Origin: Oxytricha trifallax
Taxonomy: Eukaryota; Ciliophora; Spirotrichea; Sporadotrichida; Oxytrichidae
Assembly (NCBI GenBank): GCA_000711775.1
Contig: ARYC01017975.1
Coordinates: forward strand, 62,001 to 126,000
Length of the DNA: 64,000 bases
Reading direction: 5' to 3'
Below, in pieces: positions 49,203 to 62,340 of this stretch (its first letter is position 1; each line of letters begins with the position of its first letter). Position numbers and translations under genes: made by a program. The notes under the pieces were generated by a model, which worked only from the letters and a program-made list of their open reading frames with translations, ran no database searches and was not told the DNA's origin.

Positions 49203-50644
49203 TTAAGATTTCTTTTATCTGTTATGAAATCTCTTTGGGTCATTTCAATAGAAAGTGAGTCTGAAAGCAACACGATCCTTGGCAAGGTGATAGCATCAAG
49301 CTTGATTAAGTATCTACAAATTTATACTTTGCTTGAGTGAGTTCTCGACACTCATCTGTAAGCTCGATCTAATATTTATCATCAATTAAGAGATAGTTGA
49401 AAGGATAAACCTTATTAACATTTTTATGATCATTGTTAAATTTCTTAACTAGGAGTCCTCTAGGAAAAGATAACTTAAAAAGAAGTATCTAACTATCTAC
49501 TCAAGAACTGGCATTTTTTGAATTGAAATTTGATCACGATTTTTATTATTTCTGATGTTATTTAGTACCACCTAAAATTATCCCCTCGTTTTTCTTTTGT
49601 TAGAAGCTTCTAATTAACTTCATGCTTTTCAATTTTATTTTATTTTTTTGAACTTTTAAAAATATTTCTTAATATCTCATGAATGAGTATTGCTTATGAC
49701 TCTCATAAAATCAAATTTTTAATCAATTTTATCTTTAATTAAATAGTGGGGCTTGGTTTCTCTATGCTATTTCATATACTTGTACCAGCTTGATTTATGG
49801 GCGAAATCTCTCTCAAAAAGTACACAAAAATACAATTCAACTTCTTTAGTTTGTATAGGAATTTATTAGTTTGCATTACTCCTCCTTTCTGTCTCCCACA
49901 TACTTATTTTTAATTTATTTTCTATTATTAATAATTCTATTTTTATTACAATTACCTATGGTGATAGCTATGATAGGTTTTTATGAAAGTAAAATTCAAG
50001 CTATCCTTTATTTTATTGCTACCAAATGTTATTCTCATTTAGTTTGAGAGAAGTGTTGCTGTTTTTTTTAAAATGTTAGCACTCATATTTAAATTTTAAT
50101 TTTAAATTATAAAACTCCTTCTATAATTGAGAGCTTATATAAAAGCTTTGAAAGCTTACAACTTTTAAGGGAAATATTTAGAGTATTAGAGAAGAAATAT
50201 GATTGGTAAAAGACGATCCTGTTTCAGATCTGGGTAGGAAAGTAATCATTTTAACTTTCAACAATAAGTTGATTAAAAAACGTACCAATTTAGAAAGTGC
50301 ACCTAATTTTAAGTACAGACTGATTTAAAAGTATTTTGTGATTTTATGATTAAAGCTAGGATGCTCCTAATTAAGTACAACGTTTAATTAAGCTTCCTAT
50401 TTAATTACTTGCATTTAGAAGCTGCTCCTAATTTATGTACGTACCAATTAAAATATGAAAATATGGATTTATAACAGAAGAAATTTATATATATCTCCCA
50501 AGTTTGCAACTAGTTCTCAAAACCTTCTCCATAAACTTCTTAAAGGTTAAATGATGCCAATATTTAATAGTAAGTTCTACAGAGGTTTATAATTGAAATC
50601 AATAAACTTAAATTTGAATATCATTTCTTAGATCTGTTTATAAG

Positions 50645-51420
50645 ATGGAGTCAATGAATGATTCAATAAAAAGAGTGCAAGCATACGATTAAATTCAAAG
50701 ATATAAAAATGGAGGATTTGCACCGCTATCTTGTGAATGTAAGGTAAAAAACACATAGTAACTAATCGTCATTATGCAGTTGATTTGTATCTACCAACGA
50801 TGGAAGGTACTATAATATCATTTCTAAGAGTGATACTCTGCGAAGAGAAGAAAGCATTGAAAACTTAAGATGGAAAACTTGCAGAGACTCTAAACTATCC
50901 AGATATCTCAGTGACTAACTTTTATGATGACGCAATTAATGACCATAGGTCTTGAAGTACCTGCCTTATAAGAAGCAGTTGTCCAGAAAATTACCTGAAG
51001 TAAGCTATTGCTTTGTCATACCTGCAACAATAAAGGTAATTACTTTAAAGAAATTATTCAAGAATCTTATAATACAAAGTCGTACAGCATCATCCAGAAG
51101 TCAAGAGCAAACAAGGAATCAAGATAAATGAGAGCTGGCTTTCGAGCTGCATAATCATTCTTATATGTCAAGTAAGATTTGAAGCTTAACTATTTAGAAA
51201 ATCTGGAACTGGCATTTTCTTGATGAAGAAATGAGCAAACTTCTTAGAGAGCGAAAGTCACAGACATTTGTGAAGTAAGGAAGAGCCTTCATTAAAATAT
51301 TCAGCCACCAGATCAAATGAACATAGATGCAGGAGCTGGCAGCAAGAAAAGAAACTTAAGAGAAGGAAGCAACAAGAAAAGAAAGAAAAGCCATATCCGA
51401 CGTAAGAATTTTAAATGTGA
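50645..51420 (+). pseudogene. remains of the TBE '22 kDa' ORF, copy 3
   Basis: Starts MESMNDSIKRVQAYD at 50645 and keeps the TMEGT, NYPDISVTNFYDDA and NIDAGAGSKKRN-like regions. It ends near TGA 51418-51420. The 26-nt GTAAG...TTTAG segment at 51172-51197 sits exactly where the other copies have theirs. A GT...AG segment at 50739-50779 (41 nt) corresponds to the 36-nt one. Several indels break the frame. Confidence 0.72.
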
Positions 51421-51464
51421 TTTAAATATTCATTAAGTTATTAATTAAACTTATTTGTATACAT

Positions 51465-52456
51465 TCACTATCCTTTCATTAGTTCATTATTTAGCCAACT
51501 AATTATCTACTCTCTTTGCTGAACTTTCACAAAGTCTACTGTTTCGATAGATGTATCATGCTTCAAGTGGTAAAGCATATAATGACCTTTTATTATAACC
51601 CAGTAGAATTTAATTTCATTAAATAGTGGGCTGTAAGGCACGTTGATCACTGGTGTTATTCTTAGTTTTTTATAACTTTTCCTTGTTTCTTTTGTCTTAT
51701 GAACAGAAAGATTATCAACAAACAGTATAAAATCTCTTATTCATGGTACCTTTCTCTCAATTTAAGAATTAAATATACTACTCTGTCTTAAATGAGCGAG
51801 GATGAATAACATAGGTTTCTAAACCAACATCCTCGCTAATACCTCCAAGAATGGCCATTATTTATACTTTGACAATTTTAGTCTTGTACTTCTATATTGT
51901 TATGCCTCTTATACCAAGACTTATCAATGAAAGTGTTGAATGTAAACACAGCCCCGTCAGCATGTATAAACTTAATTATAAATATAATTTAGGTTATTGT
52001 TGTAAAATGGCAAAGTGAAATCAATCACTTTCTTGATACGATTACATTTTTGTAAGAGATACCATTTCGTTAATAGATGTTAGCTATAGACTAAGCAGAG
52101 ATCTTCAACTGAGGGATTTGGCGATGAAACATAGTAGCTAGTTGGTCTTAAGAGAAGTGAGCCCAATACTTCAAAGTTTTTTCATTAATAAGATAGTCAA
52201 TATACTTCTATAGATGCTTTGACTACCTCTTAAGCTTAGAAATAAGCTACTATTTCTTTAATTATAGTGCTAAAAGATATTGGGAACGAAAAGTTGACGG
52301 ACTTCGCTTTAAGAGTAGCGCAATAGACTTGTAGTTTAGTACTGGTTTGACTTATTCGCTGTATATATCACATCCATATCGCAGTTTAAGCACTAAATTT
52401 ATATATATATATTCGTGATATAGAGACACAAAAAGCTTGTAATTATTGTTTCGCAT
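51465..52456 (-). pseudogene. remains of the TBE transposase, copy 3
   Basis: Starts at ATG 52454-52456 with an N-terminus close to the other copies (KLRYGCDIYSEQVKPVLNYK) and ends at TGA 51465-51467. Multiple indels are evident. The region around codon 71 is diverged and does not show the TGA found in copies 1 and 2. Confidence 0.75.
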
Positions 52457-52543
52457 TAAATAAATTACCACAACCCAAAAAAATTCCGTACCAAATTAAA
52501 AACCAATTATAAACCTAATAAAGAAGTTTTTAATGTTTTGATT

Positions 52544-52929
52544 GATAGTACTATACAAATTTCAAATAATTTAAAATACGGTAATTTTTCTTTAGTCAAA
52601 ATGAAAATTGATGATACTATTGTTAATTTAAAATATAATTTTAATTGTTTTATTTTGATTGATGAGAATTCAAATTATTTTTTTTCTAATATATTTTTTT
52701 AATAAAAATCATAACTCTTAATCTAAATTGTAAAAAAAGAATTACAAGTTTATTAAATTTCTATCATTTTATTTTGTAGAATAGATTATTATATAGTATT
52801 AATTGTAATTGAATGATAATAGTAGTCATTATATAATATTTTTATAATATAAGTCACATTAAACTAATAAATTTTAGTTTATCAATATTGTTCAATTTTT
52901 CTTTAAATGTATTAAATTACTAGTTTTTA
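52544..52929. other. AT-rich stretch between TBE copy 3 and a MITE
   Basis: Nothing recognised. Confidence 0.4.
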
Positions 52930-53191
52930 AAACCCCGTTAGTCAATTAAGAATGAAGATTGGGGATTAAGAATAATGAAATTAAGAATTAATTATAATTG
53001 GCGTAAATTATTAAAGTTTTGGCAAATTATTAAAGCCATTGGTTCGATTAATTGTCTCTATAAAATAAACCAATCAGGGTGCGTAAATTTGTTTTTAGCC
53101 TAATTATATTTAATTTCAGCCAATTATAATTAATTCTTAATTTCATTATTCTTAATCCCCAATCTTCATTCTTAATTGACTAACGGGGTTT
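52930..53191. mobile_element. 262-bp MITE with perfect 73-bp inverted repeats
   Basis: The arms (52930-53002 and 53119-53191) are exact inverted copies, beginning AAACCCCGTTAGTCAATTAA and ending with its reverse complement. TA flanks both ends (52928-52929 and 53192-53193). There is no ORF. The perfect arms suggest recent activity. The AAACCCC start recalls telomere-like transposon ends but lacks a full C4A4 repeat. Confidence 0.88.
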
Positions 53192-53193
53192 TA

Positions 53194-53833
53194 TATATTA
53201 TAATTTAAATATTTGTAAAAACAAAAGAATCGGAAAAAATAATTAGTTTTAAGAAAATTAAACTGCAAATTTTTATATTGTTAAATCAAATTATATAATA
53301 AAAGATAAAAATTAAGAAAATATGTGCTATTGTAAAGCAGGTAATTATTTATGCTTGTAAAATACTAGCATTGATAATTTCACAATTATTTTATTAATTA
53401 TTTTCTAAAATTATATTCTATTTGAGCGAAGCCAAAATAGTGAGGGTATTTATAGAGCAATATATGTAAAAAAAATGTATTAGTTAAAATCACTCTGCGA
53501 TTTTTTTATAACTTGTCTATCGCAGTTTAATCATTGTTGGAATAAGTAAAAATTAATAAAATTTCTTCAAAAAAGTTGTAATAAAATAATTAATTTTATA
53601 TAAATTTTTTAATATAATCCAAATCTTTTTTTTAAGCAATCTCGAAAAGAATTATTGGATAAATTTTTAGTCTAGCTTCTAATAGTTTCAATAGTTTACT
53701 CAATTTAATAAGGGGATTTGCAAAAGTGGAAGGTTAATATAAATGTATTATTAATACGACCATTAATTTGAATTATTAAACGATTAAATATTTAAATTTA
53801 CCAAAATAGCTAGACAATTTTGCTTGCGATATA
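53194..53833. other. AT-rich stretch downstream of the 54-kb gene candidate
   Basis: No gene or repeat supported. Confidence 0.4.
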
Positions 53834-54775
53834 TCAAAAAATTATTGCAGTTTACACTGGATTGGCTCGTTCGAAAATAATTTAAATTCTAGAGGCAACT
53901 TAACCTTCGTTACTTTAAATCACACCCTGGCAAAATTAGACACGCTTTAAATGAAAGTCAGTAATGCGTGGGAGTTATTCATCATTTGGGGCTTCCGCCT
54001 TTTAAGAAGCAACTGATGCGCTTCTATGAGGAGGAGGAATTCTTGCTGCCCTTGATGACCCAGGAATAGATTTTATTGTCAGTAACCTGATTTATAATCT
54101 CGTCATAAAGCCCGAGCTAATGGCATGAATGAAGTATTCAGCATATAGTCGGCTATCCCCAAGTAGCTCATGAGTTATTGCAAGATCTCCCATCTAGCCC
54201 CAACAATAATAACCTGAGGGTGCCTCAGGAACTTGGAACTAGAAATAATAAGAGATAGATACAACCAGTTGCTGCTAGATGCCATGCATTAGTGTCCTGG
54301 TTGTAATGGCGAGCTGGTTCCTTTCATTTTGCTGCTTCTTATTAAGAGAAAATTGTTTACCATTCTTCAACAATGACATAGTGCCAAAATGGCATCCAAT
54401 GAGATTAATGACAGCTGCGAGCGTCTCTTCGTTTTCATCCTCCACGAGTTTCAGATATCCTTAAGCACTATTAAAAATTTATTAAGGGAATTTCTGATGA
54501 CTCAAGTAGTTTTCAAACAAGTCTTAAACGCTTATTAACTCTTGATCTTGCTAGGAATCATAAACCAACAAAATACGAATAATCTCATGGAATTCTATCT
54601 GATGATCTCTTTAGGAAGCAGCAAATTAATAGGAACCAGGGCACTCGTAGATTTGTAGATGCAGCAGGTGATTGTACGCATCTCTTATTATTTGCATTTG
54701 CAAGTTCCTGAGTAATCTTTAGGTTCCTGTGATTTTGGGGTAAGATGGGCGATCTTGCAATAATTCAAGCGAAAC
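53834..54775 (-). CDS. best candidate host coding segment, product unknown
   Basis: With TAA/TAG as Gln a single minus-strand frame is open for 313 codons, ending at TGA 53834-53836. It contains VSLELLQDRPSYPKITGTQR, IIRDAYNHLLHLQIYECPGS, YLKLVEDENEETLAAVINLI and ITHELLGDSRLYAEYFIHA. GC content is well above the flanks from about 53.93 to 55.1 kb and falls off at both edges. The last 30-40 codons lie in AT-rich DNA and may not belong. No family is recognised. I read it as a macronuclear-destined (host gene) segment rather than a transposon gene, since no repeats bound it. Confidence 0.5.
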
Positions 54776-55095
54776 TCAAGGATAACCAAATTGTACTTGT
54801 TTACTTCATATAAACATCATGCTGGGGCTTCATGAAATACAGCAATAACAAGATCATCGTCCCTAGCTTTGATGATCGAACTATTCCTTGGTCTCCAATT
54901 GCGTATAGATTTTCTAAACATAAACACGTAAAAGTCGCCTCTGCGTAATGTCAGCATCATATTTTTTAAAGTAAGCATGGGTTACACTAATTCTCACAAA
55001 AAAACATAACTATCATACATGAAGGCGCATCCAATCTTCGAAATATGGCGATTTGCAGTCTTGGTGGGCTAAACATCCTCCTAGAATCTTGCTGA
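54776..55095 (-). CDS. upstream part of the same gene candidate, frame changing
   Basis: The GC-rich island continues upstream of the long frame, but TGA codons force changes of frame. Protein-like pieces are DVQPTKTANRHISKIG, THAYFKKYDADITQRRLL and IIKARDDDLVIAVFHEAPA. This could reflect introns, short internal eliminated sequences between segments, or decay. I cannot place the junctions. Confidence 0.33.
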
Positions 55096-55455
55096 TATTG
55101 TATTAGCATAACTAGTTTTCAACTTTAGATATTACCAGCAAAAATATCTTCTAACTAATTTTTATATTTATTAATTTATTCGTTTAATAATTAACATTTA
55201 AGTGTTTAATTAATCTAACTTAAATCTCACTTTTCAAAGCTTTGTTAATTTTCTAATGAGTCTTCATTTTATTCTCATTAAACTACTCTTTAATCAATTT
55301 CTAAAAAACAACTTTTGGGATTTTATAAAAAATCTTTTCTTTAATTAAGTCTAAAAATAAATAATTTTTCTTATAGATATAATTTAATAATGTTTATATT
55401 AAAATAATGACTTTTAACAAAAAAACTTATTAGTATATAAATTTGCTGGTTATTA
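55096..55455. other. AT-rich stretch upstream of the 54-kb gene candidate
   Basis: Nothing recognised between the GC-rich island and the hairpin MITE. Confidence 0.4.
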
Positions 55456-55871
55456 TTGTAAGAATACATTTGATTTGGGAAAATTACTTAAAATTAAATA
55501 AATAGTAATTAAAATTCGTGGCAGTTAACTTTCTGAAACATTGACAATATGGTACTTGTTCGATAGGGAATTAGAAATTAACTGGACTTTAATATTGGCG
55601 GTATGCCTTCATCGCATCCCTTAAGAGAGATAAATCGAGTTTATTTTTGGGTGATTTGTTTAATAGATTTTAATGCCAAAAATAAACTCGATTTATCTCT
55701 CTTAAGGGATGCGATGAAGGCATACCGCCAATATTAAAGTCCAGTTAATTTCTAATTCCCTATCGAACAAGTACCATATTGTCAAGGTTTCCAGAAAGTT
55801 AACTGCCACGAATTTAAATTACTATTTATTTAATTTTAAGTAATTTTCCCAAATGAAATGTATTCCTACAA
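55456..55871. mobile_element. intact 416-bp hairpin MITE
   Basis: Arms 55456-55650 and 55676-55871 are almost perfect inverted copies around a 25-bp loop. The ends are TTGTAAGAATACATTTGATT and its near reverse complement, flanked by TA on both sides (55454-55455 and 55872-55873). Three other, older copies lie at 28.3, 29.3 and 30.4 kb. It encodes no protein. Confidence 0.88.
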
Positions 55872-55873
55872 TA

Positions 55874-57195
55874 TTAGAATTTCTAAATAAATAAAAAATA
55901 TTTGATTTCCTGATGAAATATAGTTTATTGCATGCTGCTTTTTAATAAAATAATCAGATTCAATTATTTAGTTAAAATTTTTTATGAATTCAAGCATCTA
56001 ATAGAGTATGATCTCCTAGTTTAAATGTTCTTGGTTTTAATAATCCATTTAACTTAATTATTAATTTATTTTCAATCAAGTCACACTAGTTTAGATTATT
56101 TCTTGTGGAGTATTTATTTTAATAACTTTTCCGATTTTAAATTTTAATGATCATTTTTAATATTAATAAATATACTTTGGGTTTATCAAAACTAATGTTG
56201 TTAAATTCTTGATTAAATTATATTAATTTATGAAGAATGCAGAAAAATGTTTTTCTGTTTAAAAATTTCATTTTCCCTTATAATTATAATTAAGAATTTA
56301 AAATGAAGCACTCCACAAAAATCTAAAAGAATGATGACAGATTATTTATAAAGTATGACAATTAAAATAGTTTTATGATATCAGTAAGTGAAGTTGAAAA
56401 AATGATATTTAAAAATTATGTTTTAAAAATTCTATTTAAAAGCAATAAAAACTCCTGTTCCGAAAAGAGTTCAAAGATTGAATAATTTTAAACATTAATT
56501 TTGTTTTAAATTCAACATTTATTGTTTATTTAGCATTTATAATCAGCATATTTACTATTTATTGCGCTTTTTTATATATATTTACTGAAGTTAATGATGT
56601 TATAATAATTCTTAAAACTCAATAGATACTGTAGACAAAAAACACATTATTTTACTTTATTAATATGTTATTTAATAGTGTCAAAAATTGAATAAAAAAT
56701 AATATTAATTATAATAAATTAAGTTTTAAATTTTGATATTTGAAAATTAAGTGGCACTAACTAATATTAACTTATATTATTTAAAAACATTTTTTTGTAT
56801 TCATTTGATTTAACATTTCTAAAAAAAATATAGATCATATTTATATAGTAAAAATAAGTTACAGCAAATTTAATTATAATTATTTCCATGTAATAATGAA
56901 TTTTCATTAATATTATCTTAAAAACTTAAACTCAAATAAATATATTTATTCCTTCTACTCAATTGTAGTGGCATGTAAGCATGAGCTAGATGCCCGAACT
57001 GTCCTCCTCAACAACCCTGTGAAGGGATGACTGACAGTTTCGAAAGTCAAAAGGATGAAGTAAAAAATCTAACAACTATCTGGCAGGTTTAAGCCCCAGT
57101 ATTAATTTCAATAAGCTTTGAATTATAATAATGCTTAAAAAATTACAATAGACTTTATATATGAATTTTCATAGATTTATTTAGTTCATTATAAA
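55874..57195. other. AT-rich stretch with a small GC-richer patch
   Basis: At 56965-57100 the DNA is richer in GC and the minus strand is open (FILLTFETVSHPFTGLLRRT), so a short coding segment is possible there but not supported further. Confidence 0.3.
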
Positions 57196-57626
57196 ATGAC
57201 TGATTCCTCTAAGACTAACTCTGGACAAGAGCATACGCCCTAAACCAATGCAACAATAAGCAAAATCAGAAAATAAAAATCCTTTTTCTTGCTGTAATAT
57301 AAGCTGAATATTCCTTAAAATTTTTACGATAACATAGTTTTATTTAATGAAAGAAGAAAAACAATTAAGTTGTGTCAGGGTCAGGAGGCTTGAATTAAAA
57401 TCATGAATATATAATTACAAATCAGGGTTACTCCGATAAAATAGATGAAACTGGAAATGTTAAGGAACAACCAATGACTGATGAGTTGCTAAAACATGAA
57501 TAAATCAAATAGTATCAACATAGTATTATAATTATTTAAATTAAGAAAATAACTCAATTCTAATTAATTAATGCCTTAGATATCACTAAAATAAATAAAA
57601 TTAATTAGGAAGCAGTTATTGTTTGA
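57196..57626 (+). CDS. coding-like stretch starting MTDSSKTNSGQEHTP, frame change near 57.36 kb
   Basis: ATG at 57196 opens a polar N-terminus, rich in Ser, Thr and Asn, to TGA 57391-57393. An overlapping frame continues SGSGGLNQNHEYIITNQGYS and DETGNVKEQPMTDELLKHEQ to TGA 57624-57626. The changeover lies around the small direct repeat TCAGGGTCAGGA. A frameshift, an intron or an eliminated sequence junction are all possible. Composition is richer than the flanks. No family is recognised. Confidence 0.35.
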
Positions 57627-58239
57627 CTCTCCTTCTTCCACAAATGAAATGATTAAGTAAATTTGCAAACTGAATTCCTTCAACCAAATCAGGAAATCAA
57701 ATGATATTTTTATTAAAATGTTTGAGATTTCCTAGCAAAAGTAGAATAATGAATTAAACTTTTCGATTGTACCATTACTATGTTAAATAAGGAGATTAAT
57801 ATCAAATAAACTTAATTAAGAAAGTTTATTTCATCATCAATTTCCTTAAATATTGCTTTCAAGATTTGAACAGATTTAAATGGTTATCTATAATAAATTT
57901 AATTAATGAGCATGAACTAACTTTGATATAATAATTATGTCGGCAGCATCATCACTGTAATAAATTAAACAGATTGAAAGAGAGATTTAGTAGTAGTAGT
58001 AGTTTAAATAATAGAATAAAGGGATATTGTTAAAGCATTTAACATATTATAATTTTAAACATACTATAATCCATAAGATTGAGATTAAAGTTAATAACAG
58101 ATAAAATAAGGCTAAACTTAATTTAATAGACATATATGCATCATTTAATGCAAATTGATAATAAGAAATAAAATAGTTTATAAATTATATCGTATCAATA
58201 ATAAGTAGATAAAATATTAATTTTTTGCCAACATTCTAG
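57627..58239. other. AT-rich stretch
   Basis: Contains a short (AGT)n run near 57.99 kb; otherwise nothing. Confidence 0.4.
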
Positions 58240-58429
58240 TCTACCAAATTCAAATGAGCTCGTACCTCCAGAAAACAAACTAATGATGGATTATTCGAAG
58301 TTCTTAAATTGGTCTTCTTCTATGAAGCAAGAAAGGAAATTGCCTAAGACTTAAACAAAATAGAATTAGGCATTAGCAACTCAGTCTCCACAATGCATTG
58401 AAATTAAAATCTTGGAGATAGATCCTTGA
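58240..58429 (+). CDS. short coding-like segment, product unknown
   Basis: The plus frame reads SSLPNSNELVPPENKLMMDY, then WSSSMKQERKLPKTQTKQNQ and ends at TGA 58427-58429. The GC-richer island matches the extent of the frame. The start is not fixed because the frame is open upstream into AT-rich sequence. It may be related to the segment at 57.2 kb. Confidence 0.33.
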
Positions 58430-61400
58430 CTCTTATCTTCAAAGAAATTCCTTACTCTGATACAATTATATAATTAATATAATTTAGTTAAAATTATTTG
58501 TATTTATTTGATAGTTGTTGTTGTTTTAAACTGCAATTAGTACAGACAATTTTTAAATAACAAGTAACAGCTTGTTTGATTTATAAATAATCAACACACT
58601 AATAATAGGAATATTATGCGAAGTAAATGCCTTCAAGGTTAAAAGAGCTATTCAGTAGACGTAAAAGGCAACTTCATTTTCCATTGAGCGGAACAGATCT
58701 CTTATATAGGATCTTAGTTGCTGTATTTAGTGTAAAATTTGATATTTCATTAAGCTGTTTAACGAGAAATTAAGCAATAAAACAATTATATAGTGTATTT
58801 CATCCTCTAATTATATTAATATAAAGTGCAAGGGATGAAATTAAGAAGGGTAAAATTACAATAATAATATTTAAAAAGTCTGATATGTTTGCAGTATATT
58901 TAATAGAGTTCATATGGTTTAGTCACCAATCAATCAGGAGTAATTTGTAAAGATATTCAAGCTGAGTTGGCTGAAGAAAGCAACTATCAATTAAATTTTA
59001 TTATAAACTATTTAGATTAATTTTTACTTTTTAGTTATAAACTGAGATAGAAAACAAAAATATATTATTTTACTTGGCTATAAATTTAGATTTAAATATG
59101 TAATTTACTTGATTCAAAGCAATATGGATACTAATGTATTTACAATTGCTAGGTAGTAGTCTGTAATATGAGATAATCTGGTCAAGAAAATTAATAAGTT
59201 AATGAATAGTAACACAGAATTAAAAATATAATTTATTTATAGTATTTTTTTATTAATCAATTATACTCTTAATAAAAATTTGAATTATAATGATAAATAA
59301 ATGTAAACAAAATCTTTGCGCATTTGACTTCTAGGCAAACATTTTTATTATAAACTTTAAAAATAATAGAATCAATTTAAATATTTTTTATCGTTTTTTT
59401 CTCCAATATTTTATCCACTGATCAAGCTTTACCCATTTAAACATCTCTTCACATCTATAATATAGAATTATAATAAAATTCTCTTATTTAATGATTTAAT
59501 TTCAAAATAATTAATATCAACTCGTCAAATTATACCATTAAAATCATATCATATATATAAATAATATATATATATATATATTTGCATTTAATATAATTCA
59601 AATAATTGAGCTTTATCGAGGTAAAATATCTTATAAAATAATAATCACTTTGGATTTGTTTTTCTAATAATCAAGATGAAGATTTAAAAGAGAAGCAAGC
59701 ATATTAATAAATGATAAAATCTGTTTGATGTAGGATTATAGTATAGAATAATCTTCATTATATAGAATTCAAATTTAAAATATAGAGTAATCGAAAATTG
59801 AAAATTTATTTACTTTTAAATATTAAACAAATTAATGAAATCATAGCATTTCAAATTAAACTAGTATGTAAAAAGGTTTACTTTAAGTAAATCTTTTAAA
59901 AAGAGAAATATTATCATTTACTAATCATTGATAAATTAATATGTAAATAAGGTAAGTGAACTCTTTATAATTTCTGTTATACTCTCGGTATCAGTACGAC
60001 TAATCATACTAATCAGTCTTTAAATTATGTATGATGTGTATTCCTTCGAAATACTCGAGTAGTTTGTTTAACAAACATTTTATATCAAAGCTCTAAACTT
60101 TATGCGCGTGTTTTATTCTTAGAAATCTGATTTCTATTGTCATCATTGCAATTATTATAGTAGGTTTTAAGCACTATAGCTTGTCCCTTCTATGTTAAAC
60201 TACTTGAGGAATTAAAGATGTGGATAATTTCAAGATTTATTTATATTTTTCTACACATTTGACTAGTCGTGACGAAATAATTCAGTTAATTATTCGTTGT
60301 TATTTCCAATCGAAGTACCAAAAAATGAAGTAATTAAGAGCCCTCATGAATCAGTATTCAAAATCAAATGGAGATGGAACATCTTTTATCTCAAGTGGTT
60401 TATGGGCAGAGATTATTAAGCATTTATTATTTGGATTATTAAATGTTTTTTGTTATATGCGATTGCTCTATTCTTTCAAACTGTTAGTTCTGATAATCTC
60501 GAATTTAAATATATATGCTGTCTTAATCTTTTAGAAATTTGATATTATTTTTTAATTTTTTAGAGAAAGTCTTAGCTTGTTTTTTATAGTATGATGTAGC
60601 TTTCATTAATGTTAGATTCTCATTCTCTATATTAGTCTGCCATTTGAATCGTATAAATGATTTTAGAGCTAAGTTAATTAATTGATTTCTAAACAAATAA
60701 TGTTCACATTTACACTGGTATTTCAATGCTATTATTTGCTTAATTCATTGAAATTAGAGTAGAGATGTATGCAATTAGAGTAAATCTTCATTATAATAAA
60801 GTGGTTTATAAATCTCTATTTCTATCCTTACTATTCTTACACCCATTAATAATTACTTACAATATAGATTTAATTATTTATGCTTTTAAATACTAAACTC
60901 ATTCACGATGCTTTATTTTATGATTTATCTTAAATACAATTATTCTAAGACCTCTATAATAATTGAGTGAATTTAATAGAGTATAAGTTACGCCAACCTT
61001 TTTAGAGTAAATTCTGCTATTCATAAATTGTGTTACTTAATGAGGAATGCCTACCAAGCATCTTCATTCAACCAGCATAATCGATAATACCATCTTTTCA
61101 ATGGTTAAGAAACTTTGTTTATCATTAAGCAGTTCAACTTAAAACTATAATATCACCATGAACTGAGGATGTATTTTTTATTAAAACAAATAATATTCCA
61201 ATATTAGATTTGAATATTCAATTTTTTTTAATTTGATATATTACATATCAAAAATGGCTTACGTTAACTATATTAGTTTGAAATTCAGAAATACTTATTT
61301 TCTATGTAATTTCTACTTTTTTAAGAATTTTTGTGTTTTATAAGTGATCTTGCTTCGTTTGATTCATACTTATGTCCATTAGGAAATTTATAAGCATCTC

Positions 61401-62340
61401 CTAAATTACAATAATTATTTTTAATTTCCCACAATTTCTTTAAAAACTTACATGCCACTATTTTAGAGCTGCTTTTGTCATAGTTTGAAGTTAAAATTCT
61501 GAAACAATTCTGTGTCTGTAATATTATTAATTAAAAATCATAACTTAAACAACTTATTTATTGCATACAATTTGATTTATATATTTTTAATATAGTTATC
61601 CGCCATTATTTTATAATCTAAATAACAATCTCTTAATTTAAGGAGTTATTATTTTCTACTTGAACTTAATTCTCTTCCATTTTATTTTTAATTCTCAATA
61701 TAATTCATAACTTAGCAGTAAAATTTGATAAGTAGTGTTCTGTTGATTTGTAATTACGAGGGAAAAAGTAAATTAAATAATAAATTAAAAAATGATACAC
61801 AAATGTTTACAGTATAATTTCCAAAATAAACATCATATATTATTTAAAAATGCAAATTTTATTTCAAATTTAGATTTAAATACCATTATTAGTAATAAAA
61901 TGAAAGAATTATTTTGGATAAATGCAAGAACAGATAGGTTTACTCTTTACAAATTAGGAACTATATAAAATTAATAAAAGAATAGTCCCCCATCCATGAT
62001 CACTTCATATAATTAATTAATTAGTATTTATCAAATTTCCTGTTTATATTTAATTATTTAGCTTGATAGATAAATGTAATGATAAATTTATTTTCAATTA
62101 AAATTAATTGAATAAATTGTAGAAAGCCAACTTCTCTCATATCAAGTGTAAAAATATAACAAATTAGAAAGTATTTCAATCAACTCCTTATAAAAATTAT
62201 CATAGAGTTCAAACAGCAACAAAGCAAATTAATTCCTTGGGCCTAGAAAGTAATTTATATTCAATATGATTAATATTAGTTCGATTAATTATTAATTAAT
62301 ATCTAATAAGTCATAATAGATAAATCTCTATTACTCAGAC
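58430..62340. other. AT-rich gene-free stretch
   Basis: Includes a (TA)n run at about 59.55-59.58 kb and a hydrophobic 62-codon frame from 60346 that is likely chance. No other feature is supported. Confidence 0.4.

Larger units (their letters stand above)
47170..50086 (-). pseudogene. remains of the TBE zinc finger/kinase ORF, copy 3
   Basis: The start is at ATG 50084-50086 (MSANILKKTATLLSN). The C-lobe of the kinase is at the left (VFEELHKLGFVKRGMKQTDF replaces the ELHELGYVHRDLKPEN region, so the HRD catalytic motif is lost). The N-lobe side (KVYPFNYL) is to the right of the insertion. The LINE-family insertion at 47693-49202 splits the kinase. The zinc-finger region is not readable. Confidence 0.75.
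47092..52540. mobile_element. decayed TBE, copy 3, carrying a LINE insertion
   Basis: The left end CAAAACCCCAAAACCACTTA follows AAT; the right end (…ATGTTTTG) is followed by ATT. Gene order and orientation match copies 1 and 2, but all three ORFs are heavily diverged with many indels. Without the 1.5-kb insertion the element is about 3.9 kb. It represents an older invasion than copies 1 and 2. Confidence 0.9.

Noticed and set aside
54279-54464. Plus-strand ORF in the 54-kb island
   Set aside because: The minus-strand frame is longer, spans the whole island and uses TAA/TAG as Gln consistently.
59545-59582. (TA)n run as a functional element
   Set aside because: Simple repeat in AT-rich DNA with no boundary or partner.
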